Shown here piece by piece: positions 54,844 through 62,790 of a stretch of DNA of 64,000 nucleotides. The stretch spans positions 1 through 64,000 of the forward strand of contig CADASP010000013.1 of the NCBI GenBank assembly GCA_902790625.1, read 5' to 3'. The notes under the pieces were generated by a model, which was not told the DNA's origin, did not search any database, and saw only the letters and a list, made by a program, of their open reading frames with translations. The stretch is from an uncultured Prevotellaceae bacterium. Its GTDB lineage: Bacteria; Bacteroidota; Bacteroidia; Bacteroidales; Bacteroidaceae. The translations under genes were made by a program, and so were the position numbers. Each line of letters opens with the position of its first letter. Positions within the stretch are counted from its first letter, which is position 1.

Positions 54844-55641
54844 ATGGCTAAGAAAAAAGAAAGCAAACAGAAAAAGATGAATGTCCGAGTCGACTTCACG
54901 CCGATGGTGGACATGATGATGCTTCTGATGCCGGCAAAGGACCAAAACTTGCAGGAGCAAGACAAGGACAAGTCGAAGACCGAACTCACCGTCACGCTCT
55001 ACCTCGCACCAGAGGGAAAGCTCTATAGCTACATCATCGACAAGAAGGAGAAATTCGGCGAAATCGACTATCTCGAAGAGGTGACATACGGCAAGGAAGG
55101 CATCCGCAAGGTGCTCTCAGGCTACAACCCCTACAAGACCGCCGTCGCTCCCGTGCAAGCAGTCATCAATGCAAAAGCCGACCTCGATGGATGGTATGCC
55201 AAGCAGCCCAGCGCCAAGGACGACCCGACGATAAAAATCGGAGGAGGAGCCAGCACGGGCGCCGACACACTGCTCTCGATCAATGAGACCTACGACAAGG
55301 CACTCATCATGATCAAGAAAGGTCACATCGATGTGGTGAAGAACGGACAGAAGGACCTCGACATGGCTCGCTTCCCCACCATCTTCAAGGAGATGGCTGC
55401 CGGAACGGAGAAGGCCGAGGAATTGGCTCCCACGCTCTCGGTGAACATCAAACCCCTTGATGCCGCCACCTACGACGACCTGGTGAAGATTCTCGACGAA
55501 ATGCAGATTTGCTGTATCGGTAAATATGTGATTGCCGAGATGACACAACAGGACTACCAGCTCCTGGGAACGGCAAAGACCAAGTTCCCCGGACTGCAGG
55601 CAGCAGAAGAGTTGAAGGACTATCCGAAGAATGCAGAGTAA
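54844..55641 (+). CDS. ExbD/TolR-like protein lacking most of its transmembrane helix
   Basis: A 265-residue protein. The N-terminus MNVRVDFTPMVDMMMLLMPA starts as a typical ExbD (F-T-P-M-V-D-M), but after MMMLL the sequence jumps directly to MPAKDQNLQEQ, which normally follows the helix and a short periplasmic linker. Only about eight hydrophobic residues remain, so insertion in the membrane looks impossible or marginal. The rest is intact through a C-terminal ExbD fold (DAATYDDLVKILDEMQICC). The frame is preserved, so it looks like an in-frame deletion of roughly 20-30 codons. Assembly or sequencing error cannot be excluded. Confidence 0.8.
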   Translation: MAKKKESKQKKMNVRVDFTPMVDMMMLLMPAKDQNLQEQDKDKSKTELTVTLYLAPEGKLYSYIIDKKEKFGEIDYLEEVTYGKEGIRKVLSGYNPYKTAVAPVQAVINAKADLDGWYAKQPSAKDDPTIKIGGGASTGADTLLSINETYDKALIMIKKGHIDVVKNGQKDLDMARFPTIFKEMAAGTEKAEELAPTLSVNIKPLDAATYDDLVKILDEMQICCIGKYVIAEMTQQDYQLLGTAKTKFPGLQAAEELKDYPKNAE

Positions 55642-55674
55642 GTACTAAATGTCTAACGTAATACCGAAAGAACT

Positions 55675-56517
55675 ATGGCAAAAATAGATCTATTAGACCA
55701 GAAATGGATTGATCTTGTCTTCGAAGGCAAGAACGAGGCATACGGTGCTTATAAGATTCGTCAGGACACCACCAAGCGCAACAACTTGGCCATGCTCTGC
55801 CTCCTCTTGGGAATAGCAGCCATCGTCGGCATCTTCTTCGCTTGGGGCGGCATCGCCAACGCCATCGCTGCCAGCGATGAGCGCAACGAGGGAACAGAAG
55901 CCCTGGAGATGGTGATGGACGAACAGGAAGAGGAAGAACAGGAAGAGGAAGAAATCGTCTACGACATCCAGCCGGAGGAAGAGCAGGTTCAGCAGGACCA
56001 GCTGATGAACTCAGAGAAGTTCACCGACTACGCCATGGACGATGAGGCTCCCCAGGAAGTGACAAAGACGCAGGACGAAACCGAGAAGAGCGACGTCGCT
56101 ATCTCGTCGGTCACTTTCGACCAAGGTTCTGACGAAGGACAGCAAGTGCTGAAGCAGAACGAGGTAGTGGTGGAAAAGGTTGAGCAGAAGGAAGAAGAGA
56201 CCAAGATCTTCGAGGTCGTGGAGCAGATGCCCCAGTTCCCTGGTGGCGATGCAGCCCTGATGCAATACCTCAGCAGCCACATCAAATACCCCGTCGTTGC
56301 TGAAGAGAACGGCATCCAAGGACGCGTGGTCTGCACATTCGTCGTGGAGCGCAACGGCTCCATCACCGATGTACGCGTGGTGAAGAGCGTCGACCCCTCA
56401 CTCGACAAGGAGGCCGTGCGCGTCATCAAGAGCATGCCCAACTGGATTCCTGGTAAGCAGAACGGCTCAGCCGTGCGTGTGAAGTACACCGTGCCTGTAA
56501 CATTCAGACTGCAGTAA
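55675..56517 (+). CDS. tonB: TonB family energy transducer
   Basis: A 280-residue protein. N-terminal cytosolic helix (WIDLVFEGKNEAYGAYKIR, a Bacteroidetes TonB hallmark), transmembrane segment at ~38-60 (MLCLLLGIAAIVGIFFAWGG), then a Glu-rich periplasmic spacer (EQEEEEQEEEE) in place of the Pro/Lys-rich linker of E. coli. The C-terminal domain (MPQFPGGDAALMQYLSSHIKYP, VVCTFVVERNGSITDVRVV, WIPGKQNGSAVRVKYTVPV) contacts outer-membrane receptors. Next in the operon after the two exbD-like genes. Confidence 0.94.
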   Translation: MAKIDLLDQKWIDLVFEGKNEAYGAYKIRQDTTKRNNLAMLCLLLGIAAIVGIFFAWGGIANAIAASDERNEGTEALEMVMDEQEEEEQEEEEIVYDIQPEEEQVQQDQLMNSEKFTDYAMDDEAPQEVTKTQDETEKSDVAISSVTFDQGSDEGQQVLKQNEVVVEKVEQKEEETKIFEVVEQMPQFPGGDAALMQYLSSHIKYPVVAEENGIQGRVVCTFVVERNGSITDVRVVKSVDPSLDKEAVRVIKSMPNWIPGKQNGSAVRVKYTVPVTFRLQ

Positions 56518-56523
56518 ACGCAA

Positions 56524-57468
56524 ATGAACAAACGATTCAACATTCTTACAATAGTTGGATTAACTCTTATCGTAGGCTTGCTCCCATCGTGTGGGGGCAA
56601 GCCTACTAATACCAACTACGATGAGACGGCAAAGCTCTTTGCCGCCGACAAAAGCATCAGCCCCGTCATCGACGAGGCTTTCTACAGCTTCTACAACAAG
56701 ACACAGCGACAGCTGTACCCGCTCTACATGAGCGAGCAGGAGGCCATCGACAGCCTCCTCGACCTGAAAGTCTATCTTGTGTTCACAACGCGCAAGTTGA
56801 CACAAAACGAAGAGAATATCATCAAAAACAAGCAACATAAAGCCCGCCAGCAGCCATTGGCCTACGACGGCATGGCACTCATCGTCAACAAGGACAACCC
56901 CGACACGCTGATGCTGGTGGACAACTTCAAGAAAATACTCAAGGGCGAGGTATCGACATGGAAGGAAATATATCCTGAGTCGAAGCTCGACACCATACGC
57001 CTGGCATTCGACACGCCACAGTCGAGCTCGGTACGCTTCTGCACCGACAGCATCCTCGCTGGCGAGAAGATGAAGACATCGGGCAACATACGTGCCGTGG
57101 AAACCACGCAAGAGGTCATCAGCTATGTGGAGAACCACAAGAATGCCATCGGCATCGTGGGCAGCATCTGGCTCAACGACCAGCGTGACACCACCAACGT
57201 CACCTTCAAGCGCAACGTCACCGTGATGAAGGTGGGCACCACGCCCATCAACGCCGTCAAGCCCTACCAATACTATCTGGCCACCGGCGAATATCCTTTC
57301 ATCCGCACCATCTGGGGCATCTGCACCGACCCGCGCGGACAGGGCACACCACGACGCTTCTTCAACTTCTGCTGGAATCCGGGCGAACAGGGACAACTGG
57401 TGTTCGGACGCGCAGGACTCTTCCCCGCTTGGCGAGAGTATTCGCTACGCGACGTGGTGGTGAAATGA
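56524..57468 (+). CDS. PstS-like phosphate-binding lipoprotein
   Basis: A 314-residue lipoprotein (lipobox LLPSC, Cys at about 22). PLYMSEQEAIDSLLDLKVYLVFTTR, ALIVNKDNPDTLM, FKKILKGEVSTWKEI and AIGIVGSIWLND fit the PBP-like/PstS group. Its position after tonB in a Ton operon is common in Bacteroidales; the ligand may be phosphate or something else. It starts six bases after the tonB stop. Confidence 0.82.
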   Translation: MNKRFNILTIVGLTLIVGLLPSCGGKPTNTNYDETAKLFAADKSISPVIDEAFYSFYNKTQRQLYPLYMSEQEAIDSLLDLKVYLVFTTRKLTQNEENIIKNKQHKARQQPLAYDGMALIVNKDNPDTLMLVDNFKKILKGEVSTWKEIYPESKLDTIRLAFDTPQSSSVRFCTDSILAGEKMKTSGNIRAVETTQEVISYVENHKNAIGIVGSIWLNDQRDTTNVTFKRNVTVMKVGTTPINAVKPYQYYLATGEYPFIRTIWGICTDPRGQGTPRRFFNFCWNPGEQGQLVFGRAGLFPAWREYSLRDVVVK

Positions 57469-57504
57469 ACGGTGAACATTGAACGGTGAACGGTGAACGT
57501 TGAA
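57469..57504. repeat. Micro-repeat family b between the PstS-like and TPR genes
   Basis: GGTGAACATTGAACGGTGAA-like units just after the stop; related to 41561-41589 and 62638-62672. Confidence 0.75.
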
Positions 57505-57588
57505 AAAAATTAAAGAAATAAACCGACGAGCTGCAATGCCGTCATAAGAATACAAACCATAAGTTGAACCCTTTAAAACAAACGAATT

Positions 57589-59043
57589 ATGAAAGCAATA
57601 AAATATTTATTCATGGGCGCTATGCTGCTCAGCTGCAGCACCAGCGCATTGGCACAGGACGGCACTCAGGCCGACATCGCTGCCGTTAAGAACCTTATCC
57701 AAAGTAAGCCTGCAGACATGGTCAAGGCTATGAAGCCATTCTACAGCAAGAACAAGAAGAACGCCGAGAACCTCGTGGCTTTCGGACGCGCATTCTACGA
57801 GGCCAAGGACACGGCCAATGCCCGCGTGGCTGCCAACAACGCGCTTAACGCATCGAAGCGCCAGTATTCGCCGGCCTACGTGCTGCTGGGCGACATTGCC
57901 GCCATGGGCGACGACGGTGGCGAGGCTGCCGCCATGTACGAGCAGGCCATCTACTACGACAAGACCAATCCCGACCCCTATCGCAAGTATGCACTGGTGT
58001 ATCGCAAGATTGACCCCGATGGCGCCGTGGCCAAGCTCGAGCAGCTGCGCAGCGAGGTGCCCAGCTATCCCGTCGACGCACTCAAGGCTCACATCTACTA
58101 CCTGTCGCTGAAGTATGGTCCCGCCATCGAGACCTACGCTAAGGTGCCCACCAGCCAGATGACGCGCTCCGATTTCATCGAGTATGCCAACGCTTGCTTC
58201 GTGCTGCAGCAGTATGAGCAGGGCTACAACGCCGCCAAGGCCGGACTGGCCAAGGAGCCCAACAACGGCACACTCACACGTCTGGCCATGTTCTGCGCCA
58301 ACAAGATGAAGAAGTACGACGAGGCCGTCAGCCTGGCCGACGCTCTCTTCACCAAGGTGCACAAGGACAGCATCAACTACTCGCACCTCGACTACCTGAA
58401 CTATGGCGACGCCCTCGTAGGCAACGGACAGCCCGAACAGGCCATCGAGAAATACAAGCAGGGACTCACCCTGAAAGCCGACGACAGCGACCTCGCCGAC
58501 CTGCACAAGTCACTCTCGGATGCTTACAAGAGCCTGAAGGATTTCCCCAACGCCATCAGCAGCTATAAGGACTATCTGAACACCGCCAAGGAACCCGATG
58601 CCATCGCCTACGCCGGACTGGGTACGCTCAACATGAACTATGCTCGCTCCTTCACCGAGGAAGACCAGAAGGAACAGCAGACTGCTGCCCTGCAGGAGAC
58701 CGACAAAGTATGGGGCGACCTCATCGAGAAGTTCCCCGATGCTGCTGAGTATGGTCTGTTCCAGCGCGCCACTGTCAACGCCATGATGGACCCCGACAGC
58801 AAGGAAGGTTTGGCAAAGCCCTATTTTGAGCAGCTCATTGAGAAGATCACGGCACGTGAGGAGCGCGACGCCACCGACAACACCCGTTTAGAGAAGAGCT
58901 ACCGCTACCTGATGTTCTACTACTACTCCATCGTGAAGGACAACAAGAGGGCACTCGACTATGCCAACAAAATCCTGGAGGTGAAGCCCGACGACGAGGG
59001 TATCACCAAGGTGGTGGAGTCGCTGAGCAAAGTTGTGAAATAA
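57589..59043 (+). CDS. Exported tetratricopeptide-repeat protein
   Basis: A 484-residue protein. The signal peptide ends at about residue 22 (MLLSCSTSALAQ). It is built from TPR helices throughout (YSPAYVLLGDIAAMGDDGGEAAAMY, YDKTNPDPYRKYALVYRKID, YGDALVGNGQPEQAIEKYKQGL, KRALDYANKILEVKPDDEG). Likely a periplasmic protein scaffold associated with the Ton system by gene order; partners unknown. A strong terminator (59077-59112) closes the run that began with exbB. Confidence 0.85.
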   Translation: MKAIKYLFMGAMLLSCSTSALAQDGTQADIAAVKNLIQSKPADMVKAMKPFYSKNKKNAENLVAFGRAFYEAKDTANARVAANNALNASKRQYSPAYVLLGDIAAMGDDGGEAAAMYEQAIYYDKTNPDPYRKYALVYRKIDPDGAVAKLEQLRSEVPSYPVDALKAHIYYLSLKYGPAIETYAKVPTSQMTRSDFIEYANACFVLQQYEQGYNAAKAGLAKEPNNGTLTRLAMFCANKMKKYDEAVSLADALFTKVHKDSINYSHLDYLNYGDALVGNGQPEQAIEKYKQGLTLKADDSDLADLHKSLSDAYKSLKDFPNAISSYKDYLNTAKEPDAIAYAGLGTLNMNYARSFTEEDQKEQQTAALQETDKVWGDLIEKFPDAAEYGLFQRATVNAMMDPDSKEGLAKPYFEQLIEKITAREERDATDNTRLEKSYRYLMFYYYSIVKDNKRALDYANKILEVKPDDEGITKVVESLSKVVK

Positions 59044-59076
59044 TCTACCCACATTCCATCGATGTAAATAAATTCC

Positions 59077-59112
59077 GAGGGTTCCCGCCGTTGCGGGAAC
59101 CCTCTTTTTTTT
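59077..59112 (+). terminator. Rho-independent terminator of the exbB-TPR run
   Basis: A 12-bp stem GAGGGTTCCCGC (59077-59088) with 59093-59104, a 4-nt loop, then an uninterrupted T-tract to 59112. Confidence 0.9.
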
Positions 59113-59148
59113 CGTCCTATACAGTTGAATTATTATTTACCGTTACTT

Positions 59149-59277
59149 AACAACGAATTTTACGAATTAAACGAATTTTTATGTAGAGACGGTTTGAAGC
59201 ATAGAAGACATGGCATTGTAAGACAACATGAGTCAACGAGCCGCACGGAATTCGTTTAATTCGTCAAATTCGTTGTT
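59149..59277. repeat. 29-bp inverted repeat enclosing 71 bp
   Basis: Arms at 59149-59177 and 59249-59277 are reverse complements with one mismatch and consist of ACGAATTAAACGAATT-type units. Could be a miniature mobile element or a repeat duplication. Confidence 0.85.
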
Positions 59278-59386
59278 GCAGAAAGCATAGGACTCCTATA
59301 TTGCGAAACTGTAATCCCCCGTTTTGATGGAGAGCATGAGAAGTACTATTACAACCACATGAATCGTTACTTTTTCTGCGAAAACA

Positions 59387-59418
59387 TTTGTGCGTTCCAT
59401 TCATAATTCGTATCTTTG
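59387..59418 (+). promoter_or_regulatory. Promoter of the CotH gene
   Basis: TTTG (59387-59390), 20 bases, TATCTTTG (59411-59418). The leader is about 105 nt, with TTTCCCG...CGGGAA and AGGATG-ccta-CATCCT pairing possibilities. Confidence 0.6.
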
Positions 59419-59527
59419 CCGCAGGTTTCCCGTTCAAGCGACAAATCCAGCCAAGCAGGGCGCTACGGGAATCAGTTATCGGCAAGGATGCCTACATCCT
59501 GAATGGCCTGAAATATTCATCATAAAA

Positions 59528-61003
59528 ATGAGATTAAAAAGATTGTTCTTGCTGTTAGCAGCAGTGGTGATGATGGGTGTGAGCGTACATGCTAACGACC
59601 ACTTTAGGGTTGGGGCGTATGACATGCTGAAGTTGAAGATGAACGAGCACTCGCTGCCATTGGTGAACTTGACCATCGACACCGTCCTGAACCGGACGAG
59701 TTACGTTCCCGGCGAGATAGAAATTGCCGACTGGCATCGAAGGACCGACTCCACGCAGCTCACGGTGCGATACCACTGCAAATTCCGCATCCGAGGGGGC
59801 ACCTCCACCGCATTCGACAAGAAGTCGTTTGCAGTGAAGCTGCTCGATGACAACGGCGAGGACCTGGACGCCAACCTCCTCGGCATCCGCGAGGAGAACA
59901 GCTGGATCCTCGACGCCATGGCCATCGACCGCACGCGGATGCGCAACCGTGTGTGCTTCGACGTGTGGAACGCGCTGAGCGTCACACCCTACGACACCGA
60001 CTACGGTGGCCGCAACGGCACCGAGGGCGTCTTCGTCGAGGTGTTCATCAACAAGGATTACCACGGACTCTACTGCCTCACCGACAAGGTGGACCGCAAG
60101 CTGTTGGGGCTGAAGAAGGCGCAGGTGGACGACGAGGGCACCGTGACCACGCGCGGACTGCTCTACAAAGGCAACGAATGGGGCGACTACACCGACATCT
60201 GGCTGCTCGGCTACCAAGAGGCCGACACCGACACAACTGCCTGGAACGCCTGGGAGCTGCAATACCCCGAGGACTACCCGTCGCAGGACGCTTGGCAGCC
60301 GCTGATGGACCTGATTGACTTCTGCTCGGAGGCGACGAGCGACGAAGAGTTCCTCGAAAACTACCAGGACTGGTTCTACGCCGACAACCTGGCCGACTAC
60401 GCACTGTTCACCATGGCGCTGAACGTGGGCGACAACGCCTACAAGAACACGTTCCTCTCGGTGAAGAACATCAGCAAGGGCCACTGCTTCCTGCTGACGC
60501 CGTGGGACATGGACATGTCGCTGGGCGGCAACTGGGACGGCAGCTACTACGAGGCGCTGGCCAGCATCAGGCGCTACAACAGCGTGGCACCCTACAACAG
60601 GCTGATGAGTCGCAACCTCGACAACTTCACGCAGCTGCTGGCTGGCAAGTGGGAGGAGTATGGCGAGACGCTGTTCTCGTGCGACGACATCGCCCGACGC
60701 TTGGACTACTATGCCGAGACGTTCGTCAGTTCCGGTGCATGGAAGCGTGAGTATGCCAAGTGGAACGGCAACCCCGTGCCACTCTGCGAGGACATCGCCG
60801 ACGAGCTGGCCTACGTGAAGGACTGGTACGAGCAGAACCACGAGCACCTGGGGCAGCAGATGGGTACCATCATCACCACAGGCATCAGCGACATCTCAGC
60901 GCAGCAGGATATCGGTGAGGTGTATGCGCTCGACGGTCGTAGGACGGGTATGCTGCGCAAGGGCGTCTACATCGCAAGGGGCAGGAAGGTCGTCGTCCGT
61001 TAA
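59528..61003 (+). CDS. Exported CotH-kinase family protein
   Basis: A 491-residue protein with signal peptide MRLKRLFLLLAAVVMMGVSV ending near residue 22. CotH-type segments: CKFRIRGGTSTAFDKKSFAVKL (Lys likely ATP-binding), RTRMRNRVCFDVWNAL, EVFINKDYHGLYCLTDKVDR, and FLLTPWDMDMSLGGNWDG with the metal-binding Asp residues. Known CotH proteins phosphorylate spore-coat or surface proteins; the bacterial surface versions are often called inner spore coat-like. The C-terminus (VYALDGRRTGMLRKGVYIARG then RKVVVR) is a sorting tail of the GRKVV type. ATG at 59528 is preferred to the longer frame from 59390, which overlaps the promoter. Confidence 0.85.
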   Translation: MRLKRLFLLLAAVVMMGVSVHANDHFRVGAYDMLKLKMNEHSLPLVNLTIDTVLNRTSYVPGEIEIADWHRRTDSTQLTVRYHCKFRIRGGTSTAFDKKSFAVKLLDDNGEDLDANLLGIREENSWILDAMAIDRTRMRNRVCFDVWNALSVTPYDTDYGGRNGTEGVFVEVFINKDYHGLYCLTDKVDRKLLGLKKAQVDDEGTVTTRGLLYKGNEWGDYTDIWLLGYQEADTDTTAWNAWELQYPEDYPSQDAWQPLMDLIDFCSEATSDEEFLENYQDWFYADNLADYALFTMALNVGDNAYKNTFLSVKNISKGHCFLLTPWDMDMSLGGNWDGSYYEALASIRRYNSVAPYNRLMSRNLDNFTQLLAGKWEEYGETLFSCDDIARRLDYYAETFVSSGAWKREYAKWNGNPVPLCEDIADELAYVKDWYEQNHEHLGQQMGTIITTGISDISAQQDIGEVYALDGRRTGMLRKGVYIARGRKVVVR

Positions 61004-61013
61004 TGATGGGGGG

Positions 61014-61104
61014 CCACTTGAAAAAGTCCACAATATGGCAGTAATGGTGAAAATACAATGCGGAGCCGCATTGTTTTAGGGTTGTTGTGGACTTTTTCAA
61101 GTGG
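61014..61104. repeat. MITE-like hairpin element with 20-bp perfect inverted ends
   Basis: CCACTTGAAAAAGTCCACAA (61014-61033) and its exact complement (61085-61104) enclose 51 bases, within which ACAATGCGG-AG-CCGCATTGT (61055-61074) forms a second hairpin. It begins ten bases after the CotH stop, so it could also act as a terminator. Confidence 0.8.
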
Positions 61105-61113
61105 AACCTATTA

Positions 61114-61255
61114 TCATTCGTCTTCATTCGTTTTCAGAAATAAATCTGCGTAATCCATCTTCATTCGTCTCATTCGTTTCATTCGTTGTAAGGAATAAAT
61201 CCGCGTAATCCGTCGTCATTCGTCGTTGGAAAGGAGTTCGTTTCATTCGTTGTTT
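61114..61255. repeat. Micro-repeat family h (TTCATTCGT)
   Basis: Tandem TTCATTCGTCTTCATTCG-type units with two copies of AAATC(T/C)GCGTAATCC between them. Confidence 0.7.
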
Positions 61256-61499
61256 TGGTTGTTCTTATTGGCTCTTGCTTTTCGAGTGCCCCTTCAGCGT
61301 GTTTTGGCCACTGCAAATTGGGGACGGACGTGGTGGAGCGGGGAAAAACACCGTGCCGTTTGGGTTGGGAGCGGCCGCCCCCATGATTGGCAGCGCCCGC
61401 TGCCAATGATGGCAGCGGGCGGGAACAATGATGGCAGCGGCCGCTGCCAACCAGTTTTTACTCCTTATCCACACTCCATCGTTGTCGACGCAAAAAAAG

Positions 61500-61566
61500 G
61501 TACGGTTGAAAAGACGGTAGCGTTTTTTGAAGATTCCAGACGCTTTCAGCGTCTTTTCAGCCGTAC
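61500..61566 (+). repeat. Dispersed foldable 41-nt element, copy 2
   Basis: Core 61504-61544 shares 40 of 41 bases with 23085-23125. Here GTACGGTTGAAAAGACG and CGTCTTTTCAGCCGTAC at the two ends are almost perfect reverse complements, and AGACGCT-ttc-AGCGTCT forms an inner hairpin. Confidence 0.8.
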
Positions 61567-61592
61567 AGCTCGACATAAAACCGGGGTTTCTT

Positions 61593-61736
61593 TTTGTTTT
61601 TTCTCTCGCTTATTCGTACCTTTGGCTATCGCCGAAGGTACTGTCGCTCGGGAAAGAAAAGAAAAACAAGCTTTTCTTTTGCTTTTCTCTCGCTTAATCG
61701 TACCTTTGGCTATCGCCGAAGATACTCTCGCTTCCA
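61593..61736. repeat. Direct duplication (84-bp period) of promoter-like sequence
   Basis: CTCTCGCTTATTCGTACCTT at 61603 and CTCTCGCTTAATCGTACCTT at 61687, each followed by a GGC-tatc-GCC hairpin, with TTTTCTTTTGC upstream as in the ychF promoter. Neither precedes a gene. Confidence 0.7.
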
Positions 61737-61823
61737 TATAACAAATTTGTTTAGGAGGTGTTATTCGGGACTTCATTTTGGGCCCTACAAAATTCGTTAC
61801 TCGGAAAACAAAAAAGGGGGCTC

Positions 61824-61896
61824 GACTTTTGAAAATTTGGCGTTGACTTTTTTGAAAAAGGCGTTGACTTTTTTGAGAAAGTCAACGCCAAATTTT
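61824..61896 (+). repeat. Partial dispersed element, copy E
   Basis: TTGGCGTTGACTTTTTT occurs in direct repeat (61838 and 61859 regions) and once inverted (AAAGTCAACGCCAAATTT, 61878-61895), without the GGAGCGCTCC palindromes. Confidence 0.65.
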
Positions 61897-61995
61897 TAAG
61901 GACGACATGGCGCTCCGACAAATGACATAGCGCATGAAAAGTTGGGGGGCAAAAAAAATATTGCACCAACCCTTCGTCAGTTCAAATCTTTTCCG

Positions 61996-62003
61996 TATCT
62001 TTG
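61996..62003 (+). promoter_or_regulatory. purH: Promoter -7 element of purH
   Basis: TATCTTTG followed by CAG (61996-62003), 43 bases before the ATG; no clear TTTG partner. Confidence 0.5.
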
Positions 62004-62046
62004 CAGTCCGATTCATTTTTTCACGTAATAAAGACAAGTAAGAGAT

Positions 62047-62643
62047 ATGGCTGAGACGAAGAAGATTAAGACGGCGCTGATTTCGGTGTTCCACAAAGAC
62101 GGCCTCGACGAACTGTTGCAGAAGCTGAATGCCGAGGGCGTGAAGTTCCTGTCGACGGGCGGCACGCAGCAATTTATTGAAGAGCAAGGCTATGAATGCC
62201 AGAAGGTTGAAGACCTGACCACCTATCCCTCCATCCTTGGCGGGCGTGTGAAGACGCTGCACCCCAAGGTGTTTGGAGGCATTCTGGGCCGCCGCGACAA
62301 CGAGGGCGACCAGCAGCAGATGCAGCACTACGACATCCCGGAGATCGACCTGGTTGTCGTAGACCTCTATCCCTTTGAGCAGACCGTGGCCAGCGGTGCC
62401 TCGGAGGCTGACATCATCGAGAAGATTGACATTGGCGGCATCTCGCTCATCCGCGCCGCCGCGAAGAACTTCAACGACGTGGTCATCGTGCCTTCGAAGG
62501 CCGAATATAGCGTGCTGCTCGACATCGTGAACCGTCAGGGTGCCGCCACCACGCTGGCCCAGCGCCGCATGCTGGCCGAGCGGGCTTTTGGTGTGAGCAG
62601 CCACTACGACACAGCCATACACAACTGGTTTCTTACACGTTGA
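62047..62643 (+). CDS. purH: IMP cyclohydrolase domain of PurH, without the AICAR transformylase part
   Basis: A 198-residue protein. KTALISVFHKDGLDELLQKL, FLSTGGTQQFI, GGRVKTLHPKVFGGILGRRD, DLVVVDLYPFEQTV and GGISLIRAAAKNFNDVVIV are the inosicase (MGS-like) domain that closes FAICAR to IMP. The family is normally a ~500-residue bifunctional enzyme; here the frame ends right after the first domain (HYDTAIHNWFLTR), in a GTTGAACG-type micro-repeat. Either a genuine stand-alone cyclohydrolase with the transformylase elsewhere, or a truncation. mreB follows 147 bp later. Confidence 0.9.
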   Translation: MAETKKIKTALISVFHKDGLDELLQKLNAEGVKFLSTGGTQQFIEEQGYECQKVEDLTTYPSILGGRVKTLHPKVFGGILGRRDNEGDQQQMQHYDIPEIDLVVVDLYPFEQTVASGASEADIIEKIDIGGISLIRAAAKNFNDVVIVPSKAEYSVLLDIVNRQGAATTLAQRRMLAERAFGVSSHYDTAIHNWFLTR

Positions 62644-62672
62644 ACGTTGGACGTTGAACGTTGAACATTGAA
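62638..62672. repeat. Micro-repeat family b at the purH stop
   Basis: CGTTGAACGTTGGACGTTGA units; the purH TGA is the first TGA of the repeat. Confidence 0.8.
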
Positions 62673-62790
62673 CACGAACCTTTTCGCACTATTAGAAGGA
62701 TTAGTTTTTAAGGATATAAAAGAAAGTATAAACATTTGGGTTGGGCGGTTGTTCAGTGACCCCCCAATCCCCTAACAAAGGGGGCTAAGT

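Larger units (their letters stand above)
59044..59527. other. 484-bp intergenic region with terminator and long inverted repeat
   Basis: Contains the TPR-gene terminator, a 29-bp inverted repeat (59149-59177/59249-59277) enclosing 71 bases, and the promoter of the CotH gene. No coding sequence is recognised. Confidence 0.55.
61004..62046. other. 1,043-bp intergenic region, repeat mosaic
   Basis: In order: a MITE-like inverted repeat (61014-61104), CATTCGT micro-repeats (61114-61255), GGCAGCG/CGCTGCC palindromes (61399-61461), the foldable 41-nt element copy 2 (61500-61566), an 84-bp-period direct duplication of promoter-like sequence (61593-61736), spacer-type repeats (61824-61896) and the purH promoter. 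No gene is recognised; open frames are repeat translations. Confidence 0.6.

Noticed and set aside
59555..60847. 430-codon open frame antisense to the CotH gene
   Set aside because: Val/Ala/His-rich antisense shadow; the plus strand encodes a protein with signal peptide and CotH motifs.
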